A DNA stretch of 64,000 nt. Source: MPNP01 sp965221445 (lineage in GTDB: Bacteria; Pseudomonadota; Alphaproteobacteria; Rhodobacterales; Rhodobacteraceae). Position 1 is the stretch's first letter, and each line of letters opens with the position of its first letter. Shown here in pieces: positions 53,841 to 61,850 of this stretch. Made by a program: the position numbers and the translations under genes. The stretch is taken from assembly GCA_965221445.1 (NCBI GenBank), contig CBDCSF010000013.1, forward strand, positions 434,001 to 498,000, in the 5' to 3' direction. The notes under the pieces are model-generated. The model did no database searches, had not been told where the DNA came from, and was given only the letters and a program-made list of their open reading frames with translations.

Positions 53841-54830
53841 TTAGTTTAAGGCTGCTCTGGCCTTGTCTAATAGTTCGAAGTTCCAAAAATTGTCTGGGTT
53901 AAGGTCGGACAATGGACCTTGAAGTCCCCCTGACGCTGTGAGAAATTCAAAGTCTCCTAGCGCCGCTGGTAGACCACCGCCATCTTCAGCGAACATTCCT
54001 TGCTTAACCGCGGTTTCGAAATATGGCGTTATTTCGTCTACCAACTCTTGAGGCAAATCAGGCAGTAGTCCCATTTCTTCACGTAATCTTGCGGGCAGAG
54101 TTGGGTCAGCATTAATTTCGCGTGCGGCGCGCATTAGTTCTTCCAAAAGAATTTGTATATCACCAGCGCGGTCACTTAAAAAATCATTACGTGCGAACAA
54201 AAGACTATCAGAACCATCAACGTCGCCAAGTGCCAAGATCCCAAATTTCTCTGGGTCCTCTGCAAGAACCAGTCGAGTATTTGTTATATCCAAGAATGTC
54301 GCGTCAATTGTGCCTTTCAGTAAAGCTATCGCACGAACTTCGGAGCCGGGGACAAAACTCAATTCAGAAAATTTGATATCGTGAACCTTTTCCATATAGT
54401 ACGAGATAGCTTCCGTACCTGATCCTCGTGCGTGTATAGTAATTGGCTGTCCGTCTAAATCTTTCCATGATTTGATTTTATTTTTGTTGACAACGCAGAG
54501 AAACCCTAGCTTTTTCAGTTGGTAAAAATTCCTGACAGGTGCTTCAGCGCCTAGAGTTTGCAAGGCAGCGTAAGCAGATCCTACACCAACTTCTACTTGC
54601 CCATTCAGCACTGCCTGAAAAACAAGATCATCAGACTGAAGTGAAATTGCTTCAGCGTTCACGCCGCGCGCCTTCGCTCTCTCAAAAGCGATCAAGTTTA
54701 TTAAGCTCTCGCCTGTAATTGTATCAGCTTCGGCAAAAGTAATAACATCATCCGCAAACGCCGCTGAACCAATGACGATAGAGCTGACAATGAGGGCGAT
54801 CGTCGTTCGGACTTTTCTCAAGTAAACCAT
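53841..54830 (-). CDS. NMT1-like ABC substrate-binding protein (second importer)
   Basis: A 329-residue periplasmic protein with a signal peptide (VRTTIALIVSSIVIGSAAFA). The mature part opens DDVITFAEADTITGESLINL and shows the SsuA/NMT1 features DDLVFQAVLNGQVEVGVGSA and WKDLDGQPITIHARGSGTEA. The ligand pocket is not readable. Codon use is somewhat different from chromosomal neighbours, with more GCG and CGC, consistent with transfer. It is followed by a terminator-like hairpin. Confidence 0.88.
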   Translation of the reverse strand: MVYLRKVRTTIALIVSSIVIGSAAFADDVITFAEADTITGESLINLIAFERAKARGVNAEAISLQSDDLVFQAVLNGQVEVGVGSAYAALQTLGAEAPVRNFYQLKKLGFLCVVNKNKIKSWKDLDGQPITIHARGSGTEAISYYMEKVHDIKFSELSFVPGSEVRAIALLKGTIDATFLDITNTRLVLAEDPEKFGILALGDVDGSDSLLFARNDFLSDRAGDIQILLEELMRAAREINADPTLPARLREEMGLLPDLPQELVDEITPYFETAVKQGMFAEDGGGLPAALGDFEFLTASGGLQGPLSDLNPDNFWNFELLDKARAALN

Positions 54831-55064
54831 TTTTAACTCCCATAAGAGGTCTATTTATTTGTAAACATCCATCAAAAATTCAACACACGACCCCAAAATG
54901 CACCGTTTTGATGTTTGAATTGTATCCAACAAGTCATTTAATGTATTCATATTACGTTGTCTTGCATTTTTTTACAATAAAGAAAAATAATTTATGCAAA
55001 AAATGAAAAAATATCCATCTTTAACCACTTTGTTCTCTTAATTAATCGAATTAATAAAAGAATT

Positions 55065-55802
55065 TTAATGCGTACTCCTGGGCAGTTTCGAAACAGCTGG
55101 AGCCCATTCAGACAACCATGAAGTTTCTTTTCCAATGGATTTAAAAGCACCCCAAACAGTAAGTACAACACTGTCCAGAACGGGCACGCCAGTTTTTTCC
55201 TCAACAATGCGGGCAATGCCCGCCCCCGCTAAGTTGGTACATAAAATAACCACGGCTTCTGCACCCTCGTTTGTAACTTCTTCAACAGCACAAGAAATTT
55301 CAATCTCAGAAATTTCCCCAAAACTAAAGTTATCAGTCAAATCAAAATGCCGTTCAGAAACACATTCGAATCCTTCTAATCTAAAATTCGCGATTATCTT
55401 TTTTTGTATTGGCCCAACGTATGGTGTAACAAATCCTATATTAGTTACTTTAAGTGCCTTGAGCGCTTCTAAAATTGACAGAGAAGCTGTAACAACCTGG
55501 CACCCAGTTCTTTTGTAAATCTCTTCGGCTAGGAAACGATCCCGATCTAAACCCAACCAGGACGCAGACGTTCCATTCCAACCAATTACACTAGGCTTTA
55601 CATGTGATAATAGGTCAAAGCCTCTGAGTATATTTTCATCCTGAAATTGCGACAAACTTCCAGGATCATCATCTATCCAAAGAACTTCAACTCTGCCAAA
55701 ATGTATCGATGTATCAGTTTGCGATCTGGCTAGCTCATAACACCAAGGCTCCACTACAGAATTCGAAGATGGTATAAGCATTGCAATACGTATTTTTCGC
55801 AT
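55065..55802 (-). CDS. Arylmalonate decarboxylase / maleate isomerase family protein
   Basis: A 245-residue Asp/Glu racemase-superfamily protein. A cysteine in AVVILCTNLAG is residue 188, and the paired position has GWNGTSAS with Gly74 rather than a Cys. Arylmalonate decarboxylase of Bordetella has Gly74/Cys188, whereas racemases and maleate isomerases have two cysteines, so a one-base decarboxylase or isomerase mechanism is suggested (inference from recalled numbering, not an alignment). It lies between the GntR gene and the importer on the same strand and likely acts on the imported compound. Confidence 0.78.
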   Translation of the reverse strand: MRKIRIAMLIPSSNSVVEPWCYELARSQTDTSIHFGRVEVLWIDDDPGSLSQFQDENILRGFDLLSHVKPSVIGWNGTSASWLGLDRDRFLAEEIYKRTGCQVVTASLSILEALKALKVTNIGFVTPYVGPIQKKIIANFRLEGFECVSERHFDLTDNFSFGEISEIEISCAVEEVTNEGAEAVVILCTNLAGAGIARIVEEKTGVPVLDSVVLTVWGAFKSIGKETSWLSEWAPAVSKLPRSTH

Positions 55803-55832
55803 ATTTCAAACCTAAATAAGTTCAAATAATGT

Positions 55833-56600
55833 TTATCGTCTCAAAGGAATGGAAAGTGAGGCTATGAAATCTTCTAATTCGTTGCCTATTAGGCGCATAT
55901 GCGACCGAGCGGCCTCCATAGCTAATTTGTCTTCACCCTCATTAACGGCGTTTAGAATCTCTAAGTGCTCGCTTAGCGTCGCACGCATTCGACCTGGCTG
56001 ATACGTTACACGCATTCTGTATGGAGACAGTCGACGCCTTAACCTGTGTGCCTGCCCAGCCAAAAATTGTGTATGAGCGGCAGAATATAGTTGATCATGA
56101 AATTTCAAATTCACATTATAGAATTCTTTATGATCACCACTTTCAAAGGTACTTTTCAATTGCTCATGGGTAGCAATCAAACCAAGTTTATCATCTTGTG
56201 TGGCACGTCGTGCCGCTAATTGGGCGCACATACCCTCCAAAACTGCCATAAGTTCAAACATTTCGATCAGCATCGAAACTGACACTTGTGATACTTCAGC
56301 ACCTTGCCTACCAGCATTTTCAACTAACCCAATTGCTGTCAATGCGCGAATTGCCTCTCTTACGGGTGTACGAGAAACTCCAAACTTATTTGCTAAAACT
56401 GTCTCGTCTAATTTTTCACCAGGTAGTATTATCCCATCGACTATCATCTGCTCAATTTTATTCAGCAAAACTTCTGCGCGGGTACTTTTCCTAACTGCTG
56501 ACTGCTGAATGTTCATTGGATAATTTTTTGCACTAAAATAATTCATTCTTAGAGAGGATTTTCTTAAAGATACAACATTTACAAAAAAAGGGCTAGCCAA
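55833..56600 (-). CDS. GntR/FCD-family transcriptional regulator
   Basis: A 255-residue regulator. The winged helix (about residues 38-105) contains IVDGIILPGEKLDETVLANK, FGVSRTPVREAIRALTAIGL and EVSQVSVS. The C-terminal FCD all-helical ligand domain has conserved histidines and Asp in LKFHDQLYSAAHTQF and MRATLSEHLEILNAV, which coordinate a metal with the effector, usually a carboxylic acid. First gene of the minus-strand operon and divergent from the SDR gene, so it probably controls both from 56601-56667. Confidence 0.9.
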   Translation of the reverse strand: MASPFFVNVVSLRKSSLRMNYFSAKNYPMNIQQSAVRKSTRAEVLLNKIEQMIVDGIILPGEKLDETVLANKFGVSRTPVREAIRALTAIGLVENAGRQGAEVSQVSVSMLIEMFELMAVLEGMCAQLAARRATQDDKLGLIATHEQLKSTFESGDHKEFYNVNLKFHDQLYSAAHTQFLAGQAHRLRRRLSPYRMRVTYQPGRMRATLSEHLEILNAVNEGEDKLAMEAARSHMRLIGNELEDFIASLSIPLRR

Positions 56601-56643
56601 AGATTTATTTAAAGCCTAATAATGAATGCGGATTTTTAAATTT

Positions 56644-56651
56644 TGTATACA
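56644..56651. promoter_or_regulatory. Candidate GntR/FCD operator
   Basis: The palindrome TGTATACA lies in the 67-base gap between the divergent GntR and SDR genes. It resembles the TNGTNNNACNA operators of FCD-type GntR regulators. It would overlap both promoters. Assigned by position and pattern only. Confidence 0.4.
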
Positions 56652-56667
56652 GTAGTGGAGTTTATTT

Positions 56668-57447
56668 ATGGATTTAATGCTAAAGGGGAGTACCGCTTTA
56701 ATTACCGGCGCGTCAAAGGGAATAGGTGCGGGACTTGCAAAAGTATTAGCAAAAGAGGGTTGTAACTTGCATCTAGCTGCAAGAGACGGTGAAGCAATGC
56801 AGACTTTGGCGCGTGATTTAAAAAGTAAATTCGATATTTCTATTCGTGTACACGAAGCAGATCTGAGTAACAGCAAATCAATGCAAAAGCTTGATCAGGC
56901 AGCCGGTGATTATGACATTTTATTTAACAACGCTGGAGACATCCCATCTGGCGATATTGAAGAAGTATCCGACGAAGCTATTCGTGAGGGCTTCGATTTA
57001 AAGGTATTCGGATATATCACATTGTCGCGATCGTTTTTGATTAGGCGGAAAGGCAGAAGTGGCGTTATTGTAAATGTCATTGGAAATTCTGGAGAGAATT
57101 GGGACGCAGCATATTTCGCAGGATCGACCGGGAATGCAGCTTTGATGTCTTTCACTAAGGCTTTGGGTGGAAGAAGTCTAAATGATGGAATCAGGATTGT
57201 AGGCGTAAATCCTGGACCGGTTGCGACCGATAGAATGTTGAAAATTATGAAGCGTAAAGCCATTGATATATTAGGCGATGAAGCGCGATGGGAAGAGCTT
57301 TATGATCGTTACCCCGGCAAACGTCCTGCAACTGTCAAGGAAGTTGCTGATTTATGTGCTTTTCTTGCATCGCCTTTAGCAGGATACATTACGGGAACAA
57401 TTGTTACAATTGATGGTGGCATTGCCGCGCGCGGGTCCGTGATTTAA
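56668..57447 (+). CDS. Short-chain dehydrogenase/reductase
   Basis: A 259-residue classical SDR. Cofactor motif TGASKGIGAGLAK (14-26), NNAGD at about 90-94, and a central YFAGSTGNAALMSFTKALG helix. The catalytic Tyr-x-x-x-Lys is not canonical: the segment AAYFAGSTGNA has Tyr followed by Gly-Ser-Thr rather than Lys four residues on, so activity may be changed. The C terminus ITGTIVTIDGGIAARG is typical. GGAG lies 7 bases before the ATG. Confidence 0.85.
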   Translation: MDLMLKGSTALITGASKGIGAGLAKVLAKEGCNLHLAARDGEAMQTLARDLKSKFDISIRVHEADLSNSKSMQKLDQAAGDYDILFNNAGDIPSGDIEEVSDEAIREGFDLKVFGYITLSRSFLIRRKGRSGVIVNVIGNSGENWDAAYFAGSTGNAALMSFTKALGGRSLNDGIRIVGVNPGPVATDRMLKIMKRKAIDILGDEARWEELYDRYPGKRPATVKEVADLCAFLASPLAGYITGTIVTIDGGIAARGSVI

Positions 57448-57507
57448 GTTCATTATCCAGGCCCAAAGGGCCGGACGGTTGCAAGCCAAGATGCGCTCCT
57501 ATACTGA

Positions 57508-58244
57508 TTATGAAGAATTCTTCATAAACAGGAGGATAATCCCAACAAGTTGCGTCAGAAGGACTGTGATGGCCGTTGGGTCAGTAAGAATGGTGTTAGT
57601 CGGTTTGGCTACAAGAACCATATAGCAGTTGATGAGGGGACAAAGTTGATTGTCACTTGGGATGTAACACCGGCCAATGTCCATGACAGTCAGGTATTTG
57701 AGGTGCTCTTGGGGGTGCGCTCGACAGGCGACCGTCGTATTTGGGCCGACAGTGCCTACCGCTCACAGGAGAGCATTGCGAAAGTGGTTGGGTTGGGATT
57801 GTATCCCTGTATCAATCACAAGGCCAGGAGGGGGACACCGTTAAGTGATCACCAGCGTGTTCTGAACAAGGCCTATTCGCGCGTCAGGTGTCGGGTTGAA
57901 CATGTATTCGGGTCGATCAGGAACGATCTGAAGGGTGGTGGAATGCGGTGCATTGGGCATGGTCGTGCCCGGGTCTGGATTGGGTTGGTCAATCTGTGTT
58001 ACAATTTGCGGCGTTTCAGTTATCTGGAGAGGGAAGCCGGGGTTGTATAGGGCGAATTATGTCAAGGGAGTCCAAATGAAGGGGAGGTGTGTGCAAGGGT
58101 CTGCCAGCGAGTTGAATTTGGCCCTAAAATGACAGGATTGAATAAAATTTTATGAAAAAATCTTCATTTGGGAGATATGAATTTTAAAATTTGTAATTTA
58201 TAGTTCAGGAGGGACCTCTGAAAATCGTATTATTAGAGGTGCCC
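57508..58244 (+). mobile_element. Truncated IS5-family element (right boundary of island)
   Basis: Keeps the C-terminal half of an IS5-type transposase and a right end reading TTAGAGGTGCCC (58233-58244), whose complement GGGCACCTCTAA matches the left terminus of the element at 46571. The left end is lost. A 20-bp perfect palindrome sits at 57508-57527 at the truncation edge. It lies in the same orientation as the left remnant. Confidence 0.65.
57529..58050 (+). pseudogene. 5'-truncated IS5-family transposase
   Basis: The open frame gives about 170 residues: KLRQKDCDGRWVSKNGVSRF, GYKNHIAVDEGTKLI, the second Asp in IWADSAYRSQE and the catalytic Glu in RVRCRVEHVFGSIRN, then the conserved ARVWIGLVNLCYNLRRFSYL end. 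The N-terminal DUF772-like part and the first Asp are missing, and nothing acts as a natural start (TTG at 57550 only). Inactive alone. Confidence 0.85.
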
Positions 58245-58474
58245 TATTGTCACCCTGATTGTACAGAGTTTCCGCCGTTCTATAGGGGTATTTGTAAATT
58301 TTGTGATTGAACAATGGTTTCACATAAAATTTTTACTGTAAAAATATTCAAAGCTTCATTTCGACTAATTAATATGGTGAAAAACTATAGTGTGGCATCA
58401 CTTTTAACTAGTTTAGTTTGTTGTTAGTTTAGTAAAATAAACTTTAGCTTCAGATAAATGAGGGTAGATTGCTA

Positions 58475-58744
58475 ATGAATGTCTTTGCTGTTGGCCTAAA
58501 TAGTGGTCAGGACAAAGGGATTTCTTTATTACAGAAATATTATCCAAATATCTATAAGTTGGAAGATAATGTAATTTTAGTTGCTTGTAACGAATTGACC
58601 AGCGACGTTGTAGATAATGTAGCTTTAACAAAGTCAAAAGAAGACGAAGGTGTAAGAGGGGCTGTATTTAGTTTAAATGGCTTTTATACTGGCTTCGCCA
58701 AACCCTCTTTATGGGAATGGCTAGGGGATATTGAGGGCAATTGA
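58475..58744 (+). CDS. Small unknown protein
   Basis: An 89-codon frame from ATG 58475 with GAGGG about 11 bases upstream; MNVFAVGLNSGQDKGISLLQ at the start and GVRGAVFSLNGFYTGFAKPS near the end, closing with LWEWLGDIEGN. It looks like a folded alpha/beta protein with no membrane segment. I do not recognise it. The stop overlaps the next ATG (TGATG), so it is likely coupled to the frameshifted gene downstream, and the two may act together. Confidence 0.55.
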   Translation: MNVFAVGLNSGQDKGISLLQKYYPNIYKLEDNVILVACNELTSDVVDNVALTKSKEDEGVRGAVFSLNGFYTGFAKPSLWEWLGDIEGN

Positions 58745-59006
58745 TGAATGATGATGAATCAAAGGAAAAATATGTTCCTTCCCCAGACAATTATTTTGAT
58801 CGAGAAGTTAGGGATATACAAGTTGAAATAACCAGGTACGATGAAAGAATAAAAACATTCAAAAAACTATGGTTACAAAAGAGGACTTGGCTAACGAAAA
58901 ATTAAATACCGTTAATAGGATTATTGGAATACTAACTCCCCTCTTTGCTGCTGTGCTAGGAGCACTAATGACTGTATTAGGTGCATATATTATATCGTTG
59001 TTTTAA
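58744..59006 (+). pseudogene. Frameshifted coiled-coil membrane protein (A-tract slip)
   Basis: Frame 1 (58744-58905) encodes MNDDESKEKYVPSPDNYFDR then EVRDIQVEITRYDERIKTFK. Frame 2 (58869-59006) encodes MVTKEDLANEKLNTVNRIIG then a membrane segment ILTPLFAAVLGALMTVLGAY. They join as TFKKTMVTKEDLA if the A6 tract at 58861-58866 had seven A. The result would be a small N-terminal coil plus C-terminal membrane anchor. Alternatives are two overlapping genes or slippage at the A tract. Confidence 0.5.
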
Positions 59007-59042
59007 TTCCCTACAAACTCGATTTCCTCGGTATATGGTTCT

Positions 59043-59945
59043 CTAATCTACAGTCCATTTGTTCAGGTCAGACAGATATATTACAATGGCTTCCAGGTCA
59101 TCAAATGAAGCATAATTTGAATAGGCTTGAGTAACGAGATACATTGCACTTGTTTCACTTATGGCCCCGGACCATTCATCCAGGCCATTTAAAATTTCTT
59201 CTGGGTCCACGCCTGCAATTCTTGGTGCACTTTTTTCGCCTTTCTTGATCGGTGGAGCACCATGAAACTGTTCTTCAGACTTTTCTGCAAACAGAAAATT
59301 TCTGGGCGTATGACAACTTCCACAGTGGCCCAACCCATTCACGAGATATGCACCCCTATTCCACTCCTCACTTTTCCCAATGTCGTATTCCAATCCTGGA
59401 GTCTCAAGATACAACATTTTCCAGGGTAAATTCAGGAGCGAAAAATTAAATGGAAATATCAGATCATGAGGGGGAGATTTTTCTTCTACCCCTTCAAGAC
59501 TAAATAAATAAGCCTTAATATCCAGTATATCTTCAAAAGTAACTTTTGAATAGGCAGTGTATGGGAAGGATGGTGAGTAATGCCTCCCCTCAGGCCCTAT
59601 ACCCCTTATCATGGCGTTGATGAAATCCAAGTCACTCCACCCCCCAATACCTGTATTCACATCTGGCGTTATATTTGGTGGATAAAATTTACCAACAGGT
59701 GTTTGCAGTGATTCTCCACCTACCAAGCTGTTAAAGTTTGGGGATTCAGGATTGCGGTTCAGGTGACAATCACCACATCCCCCCAAATGAAACAAAACTT
59801 CCCCCTGATGGGGATCAGGAATATAGTCAGCCCTTACAGCTATCCTAAAATCCTGTTCAGAAATCTTCGTTGGATAGGAAATCCCAACAAAGATTAATGC
59901 AATTAGACACAGGAGAAGAACTACCGTAATGGTAATTCTTTTCAT
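59043..59945 (-). CDS. Diheme cytochrome c, membrane-anchored
   Basis: A 300-residue protein with an N-terminal membrane segment (about residues 5-24) and two CxxCH heme motifs, CGDCH (57-61) and CGSCH (208-212). The region RGIGPEGRHYSPSFPYTAY has the pattern of alcohol or aldose dehydrogenase cytochrome subunits, so electron transfer from a periplasmic dehydrogenase to the respiratory chain is likely. No dehydrogenase gene is adjacent. It lies one base after the cytochrome c' gene and is cotranscribed. Confidence 0.9.
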   Translation of the reverse strand: MKRITITVVLLLCLIALIFVGISYPTKISEQDFRIAVRADYIPDPHQGEVLFHLGGCGDCHLNRNPESPNFNSLVGGESLQTPVGKFYPPNITPDVNTGIGGWSDLDFINAMIRGIGPEGRHYSPSFPYTAYSKVTFEDILDIKAYLFSLEGVEEKSPPHDLIFPFNFSLLNLPWKMLYLETPGLEYDIGKSEEWNRGAYLVNGLGHCGSCHTPRNFLFAEKSEEQFHGAPPIKKGEKSAPRIAGVDPEEILNGLDEWSGAISETSAMYLVTQAYSNYASFDDLEAIVIYLSDLNKWTVD

Positions 59946-59946
59946 T

Positions 59947-60396
59947 TTATTTTCTGAATTCCCTATGACAAGCAGAGCAGGTTTGGCCTAGCTGGGAAAA
60001 TGCCTCTGAAAAATCATCCTCAATTGCTGCTTGACTGAGCAGTTGGCTGGCATTTTGAAAATTGACAACATGATTCCTGAAACTCTCAGCAGTCAAAATT
60101 TCCGGTTTTGCGTCTGTGTCACCCTCAAAAGATCCCTCAACCAACAGGAATGGCAACGATAAAGACATGGAATAAATCGCCTGCCCCACACCTTTGGTTA
60201 ATGATGGGTCAAATTCTGTACTTCCTCTTTGAATAGCTCCGAGGGTTCGCATCTGGGAACCTATGTATTTCATTATCTCCTGACGGGCTTGAATTGCATC
60301 CTCAGAAGTATTTGAACCGGAAAAGGCAGAAATGGGTATAAATGCCAGACATAACACAAGAATATAAGTTCTAAATTTCACTAGAGATTTCTCCAT
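59947..60396 (-). CDS. Cytochrome c' (c-prime)
   Basis: A 149-residue periplasmic protein with signal peptide (ILVLCLAFIPISAFSGS) and the heme site CSACHREFRK at the C terminus, the hallmark of cytochromes c', four-helix bundles that bind NO or CO at a five-coordinate heme. QEIMKYIGSQMRTLGAIQRG is the usual first helix. It is upstream of the diheme cytochrome, suggesting an electron-transfer or nitrosative-stress unit. Confidence 0.9.
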   Translation of the reverse strand: MEKSLVKFRTYILVLCLAFIPISAFSGSNTSEDAIQARQEIMKYIGSQMRTLGAIQRGSTEFDPSLTKGVGQAIYSMSLSLPFLLVEGSFEGDTDAKPEILTAESFRNHVVNFQNASQLLSQAAIEDDFSEAFSQLGQTCSACHREFRK

Positions 60397-60462
60397 ATTT
60401 ATTCTTTTCGACGGGTCAAAATTATAACCCCCAACCTTCTGGAAAGAAAAAGGATAAAATGT

Positions 60463-61167
60463 TCAATTGTTGCCAGACTTATTAATTTCCTGAATCAATT
60501 CCTGCACATGGGGTCCCAATTCATTCACAATTTTGTGTACACCTTCCCTGTTGGGGTGAAGTAAATCATCCTGAAAGTAGATTTCCCTGACCACTTCTCT
60601 GGTACCCAATTTATCTATTGGGTCAAATATTCTGGGAAACAGCATAACATCGAATTCCCTAGCAAGATCCTGAAAAATTTGTTCGAATTCCGTCTTATAT
60701 TCGTAACCGTAGTTTGATGGAGCCTCATGACCGATCAGTAAGGTTGGTAAATTTCTTTTTGTGGCTTCTTCCAGTATTGCCCTTAGATTGCTTCTTGATT
60801 CATCTACGTTGATACCACGTAGTAAATCATTTCCTCCCAACAAAACAATAATACCGTCAAAGCCCTCTTCCAATGTCCAATTAATTCGTGCTTTTCCCCC
60901 AGCAGTTGTGTCTCCTGAAACACCGGAATTTACCAATTGGACAGTATTGTTTTGCTGCTCAAGCCATTTCTGCATTTGAGCCACCATGCCATCCTCAGGA
61001 TACAATCCATAACCCTGAACCAGGCTATCTCCAAAAAAACTGATCTTTAATTCTGCGAAGCCATGAGAAGGTATAGTTAGTGGTAACGAAACAATTAGAA
61101 GCAACTTGCAGAAAAAGCCTGAAGCCCCATATTTTTTGGAAACTACAGAAGGTGAAAAGAATTTCAT
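60463..61167 (-). CDS. tesA: SGNH/GDSL arylesterase (TesA-like)
   Basis: A 234-residue exported esterase. The signal peptide is GFFCKLLLIVSLPLTIPSHG. Catalytic blocks are FFGDSLVQGYGL (Ser), VSGDTTAGG (Gly), LLGGNDLLRGI (Asn) and LLHPNREG (Asp/His). TesA hydrolyses thioesters and lysophospholipids in the periplasm. Its ATG at 61165-61167 shares the tetranucleotide CATG with the divergent ybbA ATG, so each gene's upstream control region lies in the other's coding sequence. The tesA/ybbA/ybbP arrangement is conserved in Gram-negative bacteria. Confidence 0.88.
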   Translation of the reverse strand: MKFFSPSVVSKKYGASGFFCKLLLIVSLPLTIPSHGFAELKISFFGDSLVQGYGLYPEDGMVAQMQKWLEQQNNTVQLVNSGVSGDTTAGGKARINWTLEEGFDGIIVLLGGNDLLRGINVDESRSNLRAILEEATKRNLPTLLIGHEAPSNYGYEYKTEFEQIFQDLAREFDVMLFPRIFDPIDKLGTREVVREIYFQDDLLHPNREGVHKIVNELGPHVQELIQEINKSGNN

Positions 61168-61843
61168 GACAAAAAATGTCCTTAAATTAACAAATGTCTA
61201 TTTGATACTTAAAGGAAATGCAGGACCCGTCAATATAATCAATGGAATAAACCTTACAGTCAACCAGCAGGAAACTTTGGGAATTACTGGCCCCTCCGGT
61301 TCAGGCAAATCCTCTCTCTTGATGCTCCTTGCAGGATTGGAAAATATTACCAAGGGTGAAATTATTTCACTTGGTCAATCGATTTCCAATATGAATGAAG
61401 ATGAGCTTGCACGCTTCCGCAGGTCAAATGTGGGAGTGGTTTTTCAGTCATTTCACTTAATCCCTACACTTACGGCCCTGGAGAATGTAGCAATTCCACT
61501 GGAGTTGGCAGGTGATAAAATGGCTTTCAAGCTTGCTGAAGAAGAGTTGGTTTCGGTTGGCTTGAAGGAAAGGTTGAAACATTATCCTTCACAACTTTCC
61601 GGGGGTGAACAGCAGAGGGTTGCCTTGGCCAGGGCCAGTGTACCCAGACCCAGTATACTTCTCGCCGATGAGCCTACGGGAAATCTAGATGCTGCCAACA
61701 GCGAGAAGGTTGTTGAATTACTATTCAACCTGAATGAAAAAAGAGGTACCACCTTGATCCTGGTTACTCATTCAAGAAATTTGGCTAATCGATGTAGTCG
61801 AGTAATCAGTTTACAAGATGGCAAAATAGTCACACCTGTCTGA
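61166..61843 (+). CDS. ybbA: ABC ATPase YbbA (LolD/MacB-like)
   Basis: A 225-residue nucleotide-binding protein of the lipoprotein/macrolide exporter group: Walker A GPSGSGKSSLLML, Q-loop VVFQSFHLIPTLT, signature LSGGEQQRVALARA, Walker B ILLADEPTGNLD and switch His in LVTHS. Start at 61166 follows AAGGTG by 11 bases; an open frame from 61106 exists only as an overlap with tesA. Its partner YbbP begins 7 bases after the stop. Confidence 0.92.
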   Translation: MTKNVLKLTNVYLILKGNAGPVNIINGINLTVNQQETLGITGPSGSGKSSLLMLLAGLENITKGEIISLGQSISNMNEDELARFRRSNVGVVFQSFHLIPTLTALENVAIPLELAGDKMAFKLAEEELVSVGLKERLKHYPSQLSGGEQQRVALARASVPRPSILLADEPTGNLDAANSEKVVELLFNLNEKRGTTLILVTHSRNLANRCSRVISLQDGKIVTPV

Positions 61844-61850
61844 ATCCAAA

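Noticed and set aside
58861..58867. Canonical -1 frameshift heptamer A-AAA-AAC
   Set aside because: The bases are present but the zero frame reads AAA AAA CTA, so the heptamer is out of phase for simultaneous slippage.
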